Positions 10,721 through 23,104 of a stretch of 64,000 nt of DNA are shown piece by piece; the first letter of the stretch is position 1, and every line of letters starts with the position of its first letter. Location of the stretch: positions 122,628,110 to 122,692,109 of the forward strand of contig OX235279.1 in the NCBI GenBank assembly GCA_944472155.2, read 5' to 3'. Below the pieces are notes generated by a model. The model worked only from the letters and a program-made list of their open reading frames with translations, ran no database searches and was not told where the DNA came from. Origin of the DNA: Trichobilharzia szidati (taxonomy: Eukaryota; Platyhelminthes; Trematoda; Strigeidida; Schistosomatidae). A program made the translations under genes and the position numbers.

Positions 10721-11317
10721 AGTACAGATTGTCTAAAAATTAAGGATAAGATTACGGGCAATAGAAGGATTTTCACGCTTTAAACATATTTCAAAAATCT
10801 GTCAGACAATTGATTTTTTATCTATGAACGTAGCAGAGTGTGCAAGTGCCACTGTAAAATACTCAGTAAGAATACATCTCACTTCAGGTCAGACGCGCAT
10901 TTATCTACATGCCATAAGAATTCATTACTTGAAATATGCAACAGACAGTCACACAATGGCACCCTTAAGTTTCACATCCTTACAAACATTACGCAGGTAT
11001 TTTACCGATGAAATGTTCACCGCACTAGTCATAAAGATGGTCAAGTAAAGAACAGAAAATTGCATATTATTACATAATCTTTGTCACTGACTATACAAAC
11101 TCAAAAAATAGAAAATTGCACCCTGTGAGTCAGGACTAGCCTCAAAGGGAATTCATATATTTCATAAATTCAGTGGACCACCGCAAATAATTCCTGATAA
11201 GACTGATCAGTAGCCTGGGGAAATCCCTCTTCTTTGTCATACCATTATTAGGGACAAAATCTGATCAAGACCTTCATAATTCTAAGAGACTACTGTGCAG
11301 CTGATGTGTCTTACCTT
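10721..11317. other. Intergenic, nothing recognised
   Basis: AT-rich DNA between a LINE relic and the LTR palindrome. The open frame at 10824-11048 has no recognisable features. Confidence 0.4.
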
Positions 11318-12270
11318 TGTGGAGTCCTCAAAAATAAACTTATCCAAATTTTACTATTATGTAAAAAATGAACATATTGTACACTACTTTGTTTTAACCA
11401 AAAACTCTGTACTTCGGACTTCCCTCGAGTTTTAAATAAATACATAATTCTGCCTTCGACTCTCCGTCTTCTCCACCATCTCAACTGCCGTCGATCAATT
11501 ATAACAACCTGCTTTCTATCTCGAATTTTTGCAGGATCACCGTAGCCTCCTTCTACGCACTTTGGTCGACCTCCGGCAACGTCAACTCTGGAGAATTAGA
11601 ACTGGAGCAGTCTTCCCGCAGCACTTCTGGAATCCATTACGTTTATTGTGGAATTTGGATCTTTGTAAACCCAAGTAACAAAACTTTAATATATTCTTCC
11701 CGTAAACTCAATTGATTTGGTATTTTGTTTTCTATTTGAATTTGGGTTAATAAGCTAACAGAGCAAAAGGTCCACCACAATAATTATCACGTCGGGCTCA
11801 CCAATTATTGTGGTGGACCTTTTGCTCTGTTAGCTTATTAACCCAAATTCAAATAGAAAACAAAATACCAAATCAATTGAGTTTACGGGAAGAATATATT
11901 AAAGTTTTGTTACTTGGGTTTACAAAGATCCAAATTCCACAATAAACGTAATGGATTCCAGAAGTGCTGCGGGAAGACTGCTCCAGTTCTAATTCTCCAG
12001 AGTTGACGTTGCCGGAGGTCGACCAAAGTGCGTAGAAGGAGACTACGGTGATCCTGCAAAAATTCGAGATAGAAAGCAGGTTGTTATAATTGATCGACGG
12101 CAGTTGAGATGGTGGAGAAGACGGAGAGTCGAAGGCAGAATTATGTATTTATTTAAAACTCGAGGGAAGTCCGAAGTACAGAGTTTTTGGTTAAAACAAA
12201 GTAGTGTACAATATGTTCATTTTTTACATAATAGTAAAATTTGGATAAGTTTATTTTTGAGGACTCCACA
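11318..12270. mobile_element. Palindromic LTR-PBS-LTR element (two inverted LTRs)
   Basis: Two arms of 468 bp (11318-11785 and 11803-12270) are reverse complements with a single mismatch found by eye (11560 region, GTAGCCTCC against GTAGTCTCC). Each arm begins TGTGGAGTCC at its outer edge, so the element starts TG and ends CA. The centre on the minus strand is TGGTGAGCCCGACGTGAT (11803-11786): an 18-nt primer-binding site beginning TGG, close to the tRNA-Trp-type site I recall for CsRn1-like Gypsy elements. Flanks are CCTT on both sides (11314-11317 and 12271-12274), the same 4-bp duplication size as the two complete Gypsy insertions here. It therefore looks like two LTRs joined tail to tail through one PBS and inserted by an integrase. 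There is no coding region; short frames inside are chance. Confidence 0.9.
11786..11803 (-). promoter_or_regulatory. tRNA primer-binding site at the palindrome centre
   Basis: The minus strand reads TGGTGAGCCCGACGTGAT. It is 18 nt long, the length copied from a tRNA 3' end during plus-strand strong-stop synthesis. It directly follows the inner end of one LTR (ACAATAAT). Confidence 0.8.
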
Positions 12271-13094
12271 CCTTTCCCTCTCCACCAGATGGTAGCATCT
12301 CAGGTGACATATCTTAATCTTTCAAATGGGAACTACACTGCCATGGGGTACTGGTGTTCTCACAGTGTCTTAAGCTTTTGGAACTGCATGCCGGAGGATG
12401 TGGTTTCTACCTTCTCCATCTAGCAGTCTTAAAAGGGAATAGACTAGTGCACATACTGATTAAGAAGGGATTAAAAGATTTCGAACACCTTAGTCTCAAA
12501 CCGAAATTCTGAATCTGAGTAGTTTTCTATGTACTATGGATTTTCAACATTTGAAGTACCTCTTAATAAACTTGTTATTCATTTAAATTGATTGACCTCG
12601 TTTTAAAACGCTTTTTCGACAATCGCGGGTCAGCTTGTAGACGGCCGTATGTTGGTTGATCAGCTGATGCTTACACACTACATTTGTTGGAGAAATCTAA
12701 AATTTTCCTCAGTATTCGTCGTTACACAGTTTTATGCTGGTATACTAGGTAAAAGCCAATGGGATGTGGCAGTGTTAGTGAAAATAGGGAAAAATGAGGC
12801 ATTTTTGTGGTCGTAAATTACGGCAATTTTACAAATAGTTAAAATAGTCACTTTTTCGTTTACAAAGTGTCAAGTGACTTAAAGAAACACATTACAACTT
12901 CTAGTGGTTTTTGCGGTTCAAGAGATTAAACATCAACACCATAAGTTGGGCTACTTCATTATGATAATTATTTTCACTTTCTTTGTTTTCTATCTTTGCT
13001 ACTGTCTCAAAGGTCCTCTACTATGCATCCCTTTAAGGAAATCTACGGAAACATCCAGGAATTTTGTGAACATAGTATTCAGTCTTTTCTCGGC
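12271..13094. other. Intergenic, nothing recognised
   Basis: AT-rich. The open frame at 12904-13143 has a hydrophobic stretch but no splice or start context that would make it a gene. Confidence 0.4.
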
Positions 13095-15961
13095 AGAGGC
13101 CTTATGTTTACAGGCAGATGCGGCGTCCATTTTTTCTGACTAAAAATATTGACTGATGTAGCTGTCCTTAACTTTTTTTGTTAATGCGAAGTCAATATCG
13201 CTATATTTCTTGAAGTGGTCCATTGAATCACTAGTTATCAGACTTTTCCCACAAACTAAACATAAAATGACAGCAACCATGTTATTTAACCGTAAATCAT
13301 GTAATTTAAATAATACTTATCCATGTCTATACAACTTGTGTTTCCTACATTTGTAGGAATAAATATGTACCTTATTATATTATAATTGCTAACTATACTT
13401 ACTAATCGTATGTGTAATTTATCGAATTGATGATGCCTGTAAACTGGCGTCCCTCATGTACACAAATGAGAATATATTATTATTATTAACGTATTTCTCA
13501 TACTTTCTAGAACTCTATTTAAATTCTGAGTTTTTAGTGGTAATGATGTCTAAATCTTTTGGACTCTTTTGTCAGGTTATAGCTGATTTCTGTGGATTAA
13601 TAGCCCTTGGTGCTGAAGAGAATTATTTCCATAGTGTCATTGATTTTGCACATGTCGAACCAATAATACAAGTATTCCTCTCAATTCGTTCGTATACTCT
13701 ACCTGACTGAATATTAATCAGTCTTTGTGAAAGATGTAAGCAACAGAGTTTACGGGTTTACCTTTGAATTACTAAGTAAAGGCAGATGTTCGGGGGAGTT
13801 AATTGATAAAATGGTTATGTTGCGGCCAAATAAGGTGGATATGTCCACATCTCAAAGAAGATATTTAGATTATAAAGCGTATGAAGTTATATGCCGTCTG
13901 AGCTAAATATACCAAACGACTCGCAATTCAGAGTCACAAAGCGGAAACAGATCAGTGTGAGAAAGTTAGCTTGCAATTCCTACATACCGTCTTGCGCCAT
14001 GAGGAAAAGACTGTATCTATGCTACTGGACGTGAGACTCAATACAACTGCGGGCACAATGTTAATCTCAAAAAGAATACCTAAAGTTATCGGCCACAGAA
14101 CACGGTACGTTACTACCAGTTCATCTGATCGAATCATCAAACGTTTCCCAGTTGCTGCAAAATTTCCTAATAGTTTACCCTTAATCGCTACACTAGTGCG
14201 TGTTACTGGTGTTGCTGGGACACAATCGCATTACAACAGGAGGAATACAGATTCATTGGAGAAGTATTCACCACACAACAGTTAGATTTCAGCTGTTCAG
14301 ATAATTGTGATTAGTAATCCCTTGTTACTGTTAGCGGATTCTACCCACGACCACAGTAGACATTTTCATCCATAGGAGTCTGAAAGTGTTCAAGAAAAGC
14401 ATAGCTAACTTGGATAGTACATTTATGGTCTGAATACAAAATGTTTCCAGATGACTGACTGATAAGTAATAACAAGTAATCACTTTACAAACAATATACA
14501 GATGTGGCTAAATAGTTTCCATTAAACTCAAGGAACTTCACAAGTTATCGTTGGTAGACCCCTTGCAGGCACACAGTAGCAACATGCAGTGATAGGATTA
14601 TCTAATAACAAGTTGTGAACTAATTCCCAAAGCTTGTACAGGAAGTTTAGCACGAATGATAACGGCTTTATGACATGTATTAACATTATCAACGGCTATA
14701 GTTGTAGTGATAATAGCGTCCATGTTCATGTTGACTGTAACAACAACAATAATAGCTATTATTTTAGCGATGAATTCATTTTTATATATCAATAAAATAT
14801 ATCAGTAAGTCTTATGAGTGAAGTGCTTACTTACTTTCACTGTTGTAATCTCACAATACTGATGGGGTCAACTAGTTTATTCCAACTGAACTCCAGATTA
14901 ATTCTGAAAGTGAATGGGGTTCCTATTTATTCATATACAGGACTCTGATGTTTAAAAATTATCTCCCGGCTTCACTGCAGAGGATAATTGGTAATACCAG
15001 ATGAGATTCTGTAGGCTAAACATTTCTCAAGTCTTAATCTTGTGAATATACTGTGAGTAAAATTTCGTTCCCACTTGAAATGATTTCGGTAATTCTTATT
15101 TAATTTAGTCAAAGAAATTGTTTGTTGGCACGATCCCATCAAATCAGGAATTGTCGCGGCTCTTGGGTTGACAACCCTTTTGAGTCTGTCTTGTATGTCC
15201 CTAATATCTTTTATCGCCTACGCCGGGATGTCGTTAATATGCTGCACCACGGCTTCGAAACTTTATAATGCTATTACTCTTCCGTTCAAATCAAATTCAT
15301 CTAAAGATCCATTTAAGTAAGTTTGATTCTGATGAAATTTTATCTCTTATATCTCTGGTTGTCCAATTATTTCTGTCGGAACACTATTACCTATGCAAGT
15401 ATGTAAGCGACAATACATCCCAGCCTATTAAACACTACTATCGTACTAAATGAAGTTGTTTCATTACTGGTAACCCACATCTCACTTTTTCTGGCTCAAA
15501 CATATAAGGTGAAATCAAACAAGTCTCTTCATAGTTGATCAGATACAATGTTTTCATTCATTGAGTTTAAAAATTAAGGGTGTTAATTTCTAGTGAAAAA
15601 AAGTCCACCAGAGAAATGTTATACTTTTTAGCACTTGAAGTTGAGATATCTTCGGTAAACAAATGATTGTTTAGTAAAGATTGTAGCTCGTTGGCTTGTG
15701 CACTCAACTTTCAGTCAATGGGTCCCGGATAGGAATCCCGTTGAATTTATTTAAGCCTAGACAACTCGGTTGTATTACTAGTTCTCACACAGTATGTAGC
15801 TTACAGTTTGGTACATAATTCTGTTGCAAGTAATGGAGTGCTAAATGTATCAAAATAGAATTCCTTGATTTGAATTAGTAGATATATACTATCAGTGTGT
15901 AACATTCTATTTTACTTACTATAAATCTACTTACGATAATTGCTGTTATATTAGAACTAAC
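13095..15961. repeat. Segmental duplication, copy 1 (uninterrupted)
   Basis: 13095-14919 matches 52697-54519, and 14918-15961 matches 62957-64000, all in the same orientation. By eye the first part differs at about 1% of positions (roughly 20 changes), and the second at only four positions, all within the exon at 15109-15316. This copy is continuous where copy 2 holds 8,439 extra bases. The match begins abruptly at 13095, in a LINE-tail context, and continues to the window edge. Confidence 0.9.
13100..13490 (+). repeat. 'Tail' LINE family: 5'-truncated 3'-end copy
   Basis: It carries TTTTTTGTTAATGCGAAG, then CTTATCCATGTCTATACAAC, and ends in ATTATTATT at 13477-13490. It is the same insertion as 52697-53090, copied by the segmental duplication. 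Confidence 0.7.
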
Positions 15962-18900
15962 AGGATGTGAATGTCTATTTGCGTACCTGTCATTTTGTTC
16001 TTCTGCGAAATGTATAATACAGTAGCCGATGCAATATTCCCTACCATTAAGAAAATTCCAGTAATTTAGTACATTCCCTCACATTGTAGTTTTTCTATCT
16101 CTGTGTGACAGTTTTTCTTTCTATATTATCTGCTCTTTTAGATATTGGCTTGAATTGAAAATCACTTTGCCAGAAGAAAAGATTGCCGAGCGTGTCCCAG
16201 CTTTGTGTGAAAAGTTGTCCGAAAATTTGAATTATTTACGTCGCGTTATTTGGTTGCAAGACTACTTTGAGACTGCTAAGGTAAATGTAACAACAGTACT
16301 TCAGCAATTACCAATAATTGCCACTTTTCCTTTAGTAATTTAAGGAAGATGAGCGAAATATGACATGCTAATTGTAGATTTATCTGTTAACTCCGTAATA
16401 ATATCTCTTGTAAAAGAGTTGACAGGATTGTCTTTTTACCATCTGATAAGATGTGATTGCCTAGAGCTTCTTATGAAGCAATTTGTTTGATGCATTGGCG
16501 TCAGCCAGCTATTTAATGCAGAATATTTTTGTTAAAAAAAGTTTCTCACGTATTTCAGCTTGAACAATTGAGTAATATCTCTAACCGTCACAGAATAAGC
16601 GTAACTCACATCTAGATAACTGTTCTAACTGATGAGAAGAAGTTTTCTACTTAAAAAAAGTTATTTGTCATCTTCCCTATTGTCAAGAAATACCTTATCT
16701 ACATTGTCTTATTAATTTCACTTATGTTAACTTGCAAATTTTCTTACTCTTATCTGTTTGTCATTGCTACTTTCCAGTTCGTTGTGTGTTTATACCTACT
16801 TTCGGTAGTAGGTTCTTGGTTTAATTTGCTCACCGTGATAACCATCGGTAAGTCTAGTGTTATCTGGTGTGTGAATTCAACCACCGCTTCATATATACAT
16901 ATATATGTATATGTATATATATATATATGTTTATATATATATGCATGAATATCATGATGAATGATCAATAGTTTAAATATACCATTGATGAAGTAATTAG
17001 TGAGTGTTTATGTGGGTAAAGTTTTCCATTGATTGTTGTTACATGATCTGCCTTAATGGATCGACGTCCAGGCGTCTGACATGGTTGCCAATAACCAAAA
17101 CGCCATTCACTGCCTTCGAATCCAGGGAATCATGTTCACCATAGGTTTCGAGTAAGGTTTTTCTCCACGTAGTCACTATGTCAATCGGTCTGTTGATCAT
17201 AAGTTCAGGAAATCCGCCCTTTCACTTTCTTGAGAACAAACTTCACCCTCTGCAGTACAGTGACGAACTTAAGCGTTATTCAGCAGCTAAGTTATAAGAG
17301 AAACGAAGAGCGTGGAGGAATCGAGACACTTCAATGTCTCGCAAAGAAGCAGCCGATAACTTTATCGTTGACATTACAAAATGTTTTCCTAAGTTTAGTT
17401 TAAAATACAATATCCACTACTATTCATCATTAAGGAAACCTCAGTCATTGCGGTTTCTTAATATTTTTGACCTGCTTTAACTTCTGGCCACCAGTTAGTT
17501 AGTCAGTTTCACAGAGAACTGCTGACTGACTGCATAAATATCAATTTATCACTTGATACCGGGTTTTATTTTAGTATGTTTTTTTACAATTAATTATGGT
17601 GATTATCGAAATGATAATATGCTCTACATAATGTGGTAGTTGCCTCATTATTCTATAGTAACTTCGTGCTAATGTTTCTGTAATGATCATTTTGTTTTTC
17701 AGCGTTTGTTCTCGGCATGACTTGTCCTAAATTATATTTATTATACAAGGTAAGAAACGTTTGCTTCCCTTTAGGCAATATAATACTTACGTAATTTGAT
17801 TTAATTCAATTATTTTTTTTATTTTCAAGTATTGGTTTGTAGGGATTCCGTTTGATTGGTTGGGGGATTTCATCTTGAGCATGACATCAGTTAGAGAACC
17901 ATTGGAGAACCTAGGAGTACTGGACAGTTGTTTCGCGCTGGTTTGGGCCCCACAGCAGCACGCACCCACCGGGGTCCGAACCCAGGTCCTCCTGGTTACA
18001 AGGCCAGCGAGCTTGTAGACCATTAGGCAGCCACTAGGACCCGACCCAATGACCCTTAAATTCTAACTTCTGTCAATTCATGACATGGCGCGACCAATTC
18101 GCAATGTCTTCTTCGATGAGTTACTGCCTCACCTTCAACCTGCTGTACCCTGCTGGTCATGGCATCCCACTAGAATCCCAGGTAACTGCCTGAATAAGGC
18201 CAGTCGCTAGTAAGCAAAATGACGTCTTTTGGCTCACTGTTTATTGATCGGACCATTTAGTTGGTCGGTCTAAAAAGAACTGCGACGACGAGTCGTCGTA
18301 AACGATGAGGTCTCGTCCAGAGATGTATTTTGCATTTCTTCTACAACTTCATCTGTAATCAAAGTTTATTTTTGTCTCAACTGATAGTTTTGTTCCTCAT
18401 GAATTAGTTTTATTTAATATTTCTAAATTTGTGATATGATAGTAAGACTGAATTCCGAGTGCCATTGTAAGTAGTGCTCGAGAGCCTGAAAGATTATTGC
18501 TTGAGTGTTGAGCTTGTCGTGTAATGCTGCATGTATCTGATAATTCCAGGTCTGTGTACTGATTAGCTTTTTTGTTTAAGCTCAAATATGCGGGATAGAT
18601 TTTTCATTTAGCAGATTGATGATAGTAGCCAGTGAGTTATGCAGCACTCGAATCTGTGACCCATTAACTAGAAATCAAATGGTTAAACGATTGAACGACA
18701 TCCCCACCATCTGTGTAATGGTGCATTCATACGATAGATATCTATTTAAAGTAATTTGAAATTAACTTATTAATTTCTCTTGTTTAGCCCCAGTTTGACG
18801 CGGCATTCCAAATGACTAAGAAGACATTGATCAGAATGCTTAAATTGTAAGTGTAAAAATCTCACCAAAAGTCTTCTTTATTTTTGTTTCATCAGTCTAC

Positions 18901-19499
18901 CTTGAGTTATATACTATCTGCTTTGTCAAGCTTAATAAGACTGATAACTTCATCAGTCTTAACCACCTTGTATAATCTAACGGAAAATATGTCTTCTATT
19001 TGAAGAATGTTATTTATCAGTCTGATAGTGAACAAATCGATTGATTTGAGACTTTCTTGCTGAGTCATTTTACATGATAATATTTAAATCAAATAAAAGA
19101 GGACTAGTCCTACAACAAACATTATTATTATGATTGTGATTATTATTAGCAGTTTGTACTTATTTAACATTATATTCTTAGGAGGACATTTTCGATAAGT
19201 TGACAGCGTAGCAGGAGAAAGTGCCTTATATGTAATTCATTAACTGTTTGCACAAAATGTAAGGATAACAGGTGATTAGCACAAGCATACCTGCATACAT
19301 TAGGAACATTCAGTATATTGGACCACGACAACCTTCCATATCGAAGTAAGATAACCGACATAGTTTCATGATCTCTACACTTTGTATTATCCGCTTCATA
19401 TGATTATAATATTTTAATATACTAAACAGCATAGTGATCTTTTATTATTTCAGCGCTGAAGCGAAGCTACCGCGGCTTCGTAGGAAGTCTCACCTGTGA
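15109..19499 (+). CDS. Reticulon (reticulon-homology domain, C-terminal six exons)
   Basis: Reticulons shape tubular endoplasmic reticulum by wedging two hydrophobic hairpins into the membrane. Exons: 15109-15316, 16142-16280, 16778-16847, 17703-17749, 18788-18846 and 19454-19499. All have AG acceptors and GT donors (mostly GTAAG or GTAAAT), and the phases join without error. The product is about 188 residues. It starts KEIVCWHDPIKSGIVAALG, has a first hydrophobic hairpin (about residues 12-48), a polar loop including KDPFKYWLELKITLPEEK, a second hairpin (FVVCLYLLSVVGSWFNLLTV then FVLGMTCPKLYL), and ends PQFDAAFQMTKKTL then AKLPRLRRKSHL with a stop. Length and layout match a full RHD. The 15109 exon starts in phase needing one base from an upstream exon that I could not find. 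The lysine/arginine-rich C-terminus resembles the usual ER-retention-type ending. The last intron but one carries an antisense SINE. Confidence 0.92.
16886..16945. repeat. TA/TATG microsatellite
   Basis: Alternating TATATA and TATG runs in the third intron of the reticulon gene. Confidence 0.85.
17803..18047 (-). mobile_element. tRNA-derived SINE with decayed hammerhead core
   Basis: The minus strand begins GGGTCGGGTCC and shows a pol III A box (TAGTGGCTGCCTAATGG, 18020-18036) and B box (GGTTCGGACCC, 17972-17982), then ends in an A-rich stretch at about 17803-17825. Between them, 17930-17958 reads CTGCTGTGGGGCCCAAACC and continues to GCGCGAAAC. This lines up with the CUGANGA, stem II, GAAAC order of the hammerhead ribozyme in schistosome SINEs (Sm-alpha type), but the conserved core positions A6 and A9 are changed and stem II is weak, so self-cleavage is unlikely. 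It sits antisense in the reticulon intron between exons 17703-17749 and 18788-18846. Confidence 0.75.
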
Positions 19500-19660
19500 T
19501 CAAGCCTACCTCATCAGGAGGAGATACATTACATTCTATGTACAATTTGCTTCCTTCCCTGATCTCCTGTTCATATTTCGAAACCGTTGAGCAGTCATCA
19601 TGTCAGATAGACTGTGTTGACATTAAAATGGCCGTTTATCAACGAATGTTTCATGACACT

Positions 19661-19736
19661 TCCGCTTCTTCTTCTTCTTTCCGTCTTCGCTTTCTTCTTC
19701 TTCTCCTTCGTCTTCTTCTTCTGCTCCTCCTCTTCA
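19661..19736. repeat. CTT/CTC-rich polypyrimidine tract
   Basis: About 75 bases, almost entirely pyrimidine, built from CTT and CTC units. It gives rise to artificial Arg/Glu-rich open frames on the opposite strand. Confidence 0.85.
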
Positions 19737-19779
19737 CATGTATTCCCTTTTGATGAGAGAGATATGTAAAATTGTGTTC

Positions 19780-19785
19780 AATAAA
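19780..19785 (+). terminator. Poly(A) signal of the reticulon gene
   Basis: AATAAA about 280 bases after the reticulon stop codon, in sense orientation. Confidence 0.65.
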
Positions 19786-19800
19786 GCGATAGCAATTGCC

Positions 19801-22297
19801 ATGGAATATTGCCTTCTGATGTGTCTTTCTAGTGTTATGAGTTGTGACCGTTGATTGTTGAAATAGAGAGGAATTCAGTGGGAGTGATCCTGTGGGTGAT
19901 TCGCACACTTCGATGTTAGTGTGATGAAAGGAAGATGTGTGAAATGATTCCACTTGGAGACTGCTATTAGGTGGTAGACTGATTTGTGCCCTGAGGATCG
20001 TGAACCTCGGAATTTGTAATTTTTGCCTGCGTTGTCAGTGTTAGGCTAATGACAGTAAGTAGATGGTGATTTCACTCTGAATGCGTTTCACAGCGAACCT
20101 CGGACAAATGTATGCATAGTTTTCCTCTTTATTTCGCAAATGATATTGCACAGTCTACCAGCAAATAATGAATATTCCCATAGTAAAATTTAGAACAACA
20201 CATTCAAGCGAATAATATTGTTTTCAATTAGATGTCATCAGGCTCAACTCTAATATACATAACTTTACAAATAAAAATTCAAATATAAACTCATCATGGT
20301 GTTTTGTCTGTGGGGTAATGAGATAGCGAATATAAATTGTGCGATTAGTCATATAAGTAATAATGGTTCTATCAATAATAAGAATGAAAAAGTGAGGCGA
20401 TCTGTGATAGCACGAATAACGAAAAACATCATCATGATTAAAGAAACAAATGTTCAGGTAGAAGTAGTCGGTAAAGGCTGAGGAGAACGAATGAACCGAT
20501 TAAGTAGTTCTAGATTGTAGGGGAAGTAAATAGAATATGTTTCAGTGAAGATGTGGTAAGATTAAGGGATGACAAGAGAGGAGGGGTTGAAAATACAAGT
20601 AAGGGGTGGTGGAGAAGTTATCAGTCAGTCGGTTAGGTCTCAACAGGCCAAGTGAGGGATAGTGGCTTTTCGAACTTCTTTTGAATGCATAGTTTAGGTG
20701 TAATAGTTGGAATGCCTATCGCCTCTCATTTTCACGACTACCTGACGCAGTGAATTCCACTCAGAATTCATGTGAATGATAAAATGTACTCATCACTGCA
20801 AATACAACCTGATGTCCATCAGTGATCAACAACCAGATGGATTTTCAGAATATCCGAGTGAAATGACGACATTTGAAATAATAAATGCATGCATTAGAAC
20901 AGATAAGTGAAGGTGACGGTCGATGTATGGTGTTGGTGCTAGATTACAAATTAACTGGGTTTCGAAATCAGAATCCAGTAGATTTGGACAGTAGATCTGA
21001 TGGGTAACACGACGCCTGCGTATGTTCAGGTTGCTGGACTCATTCACTGGTACCAGCAGCTGAATAGTGGTAAGACGTGAAGAAGCACCAGTCAGATGTC
21101 TTCTCATTTTAAATGTCTCCTCTGAGGAGGTTTCAGGAATTCGAACAGACGAGCCTACACGATTGCAGACAGTGGATTCATATTTGGTTTGTTCAGTCCT
21201 GAAGCGCTAGCGTAGCACCAACTGTTTCACAACTAACAAATGACTAAAGCTATTACAGAGTGTGCCACAATTCCATATTAATTAGTTTGTTGGCTATGTC
21301 ACACAGTGCAGTAGTAGTAAATACTGATTGATGATTCGAATAAAATGTATTGTTCATCATGATTTCAATTGGGACTACACAAATCCGAAACTTGATATCT
21401 GTAGTTTCCTACTACGCCTATAACCAATATAAAAGAAGAGCTAGAAGTGTGTGCAGACCGATTTACATACAACGCAATTCACTCCACTTTTCTCAAGACT
21501 TCACAAACTTGTTTGCATTGAATTGGATGTGCAGCACATAATGCTTAGTATGCGTGTGTTGTTCAAAACTGAATTTGACAGGCTGGTTTCACTACTCTGA
21601 TGTGATGTTTAGACGTAAATTATGGTGGGAGTCGAAGATATACTCTTCAGGTTACTTTCATTTAGTTGCTCTGATTGTTCACACAGAGACTGACTATGTT
21701 GAACATCACAATGTGTAGATGTCTACATCGGTAGCTTGGAATTTATTGGTGTGAAATCTGCTACTTCTACTAAGCCATTCGCTGCATCGTTTCATGATAC
21801 ACAATGTTGATTTATTGCATTCTAGTCATTCTATCTATTATACAGTATACGTTCTCTCCGACAATACATACGAATGAATGAGCAAGCTGAAGTATCTCTG
21901 TTTGATGGGAATTCAATCAACTAATATTGGTTTCTCATTTGGTCTAGAGATATTGACCTCTGGGTGATCTTCCATTTGTCTAGTGGTAGGTATTCTTTTC
22001 AACCCTTCCAGCATCGTTACTAAATGACAAAAAAGACATTCCTTTCATCGATTAGTACTTTCTTCATACATGAGGTCTAACAAAACTCAATATATACCTG
22101 CATCTTCATTATTTGACTAAAACTGTCTGCGTGGTTATTATTATATAATGGTGCAATAGTCTCTGTGGACATGATTTACTAGGCATTCTTGACACGACGA
22201 CAGTGACTAAATATTTCCGTCATCATCATCAAAATATGTTATTATATATACATATGTATGAACAGAATTTGGGGACTAATCTTATTAACCCACTGCA
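19801..22297. other. Intergenic, no gene recognised
   Basis: AT-rich, with scattered open frames that lack domains. On the minus strand 21136-21146 reads GTTCGAATTCC, a good pol III B-box match, followed by a 93-residue open frame (20826-21107). A tRNA-derived repeat is possible, but no A box was confirmed. Confidence 0.4.
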
Positions 22298-23104
22298 TTA
22301 ATTCGCCCGAAACCCACTTTCCTTCGACTTAACAAAGAAATTAAAAGGCCCATTACATGTCATGATGATGGCAAGTGAAGCAACGATAGCGGCTCTACGA
22401 TTTGCCCATAATGACCTGAAACTACCTGCAGCCACCGCGCGACAGCTTGCTGTAGTTTTTAAGTCGTGGCTAACTATGACACCTAAGTCCAAGTGGGTCT
22501 GAACTGATGGAAGTGTAATTCCCTCTAGTTCGTAGGAGCTCGTGCTTGCTTGTCCAATGCGCATGGTTGCACATTTTGCCACATTTATCGGGAGCATCCA
22601 TTCTATGAACCACTCTGACAATTTGTTGGGGTCCTCTTGCAACGTGGACGTGTCACTGTTGCCCTTCAGCTCTCTCCAAATTTTTAAGTCATCTGCGTAT
22701 AGGACCATAGGGGAGTCGGTGAGCAGAGATAACTCATTGATATACAAAATAAATAGGAGAGGTCCGAGTACCGTGCCTTGTGGCACTCCGCTGCGTACTG
22801 CTGTCCAGGAGGAGAGTTTCGAGTTGATCCTAACCCTCTGCTTCCTATCTATGAGGAATTCCCTGAGCCAGTTTAGTAAGCTGCCTTTGATACCAAGACT
22901 TTCCAACTTCATGAGTAGTCTTTTGTGTGGTACTTTATCAAAGGCTTTGCTGAAGTCTATGAAGACGACATCAATGGGTCTTCTGTTGTCCCTGCATTTG
23001 ACCCAGCTCTCTCTTGCAGTGAGAAGATTTGACAGGCATGAGAGGTCCCTTCGGAAGCCATACTGTGCTCCTGACAATAAGCTTCTATTTTCTAGATATG
23101 CCAT
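22298..23104 (-). pseudogene. CR1-like LINE reverse transcriptase fragment (LINE-C)
   Basis: The fragment encodes the central and C-terminal palm of a non-LTR reverse transcriptase. QYGFRRDLSCLSNLL, then VVFIDFSKAFDKVPHKRL (catalytic Asp), SGVPQGTVLGPLLF and VLYADDLKIW (catalytic YADD) are all intact, followed by DLGVIVSHDLK. The N-terminus is lost where a Gypsy LTR fragment begins at 23105; the LTR supplies the apparent N-terminal residues of the open frame up to 23152. The C-terminus is cut at about 22370, where the frame changes into unrelated residues. It cannot encode a working element. Confidence 0.8.

Larger units (their letters stand above)
19500..19800 (+). other. Reticulon 3' untranslated region
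   Basis: It runs from the stop codon to just after the AATAAA signal and includes a long CTT-rich tract. The exact cleavage site is not determined. Confidence 0.6.

Noticed and set aside
12104..12423. Open frames across the right arm of the palindrome
   Set aside because: They lie in LTR sequence, share no family motif, and one runs out into unrelated flanking DNA.
13971..14285. 104-residue open frame conserved in both duplication copies (also 53571-53885)
   Set aside because: Several of the few differences change amino acids (for example Thr/Ile, Ala/Val, His/Tyr, Tyr/Cys), and there is no domain or splice context. It is kept only because the duplication is recent.
19651..19953. Arg/Glu-rich minus-strand open frame
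   Set aside because: It is the antisense reading of the CTT tract in the reticulon 3' untranslated region.
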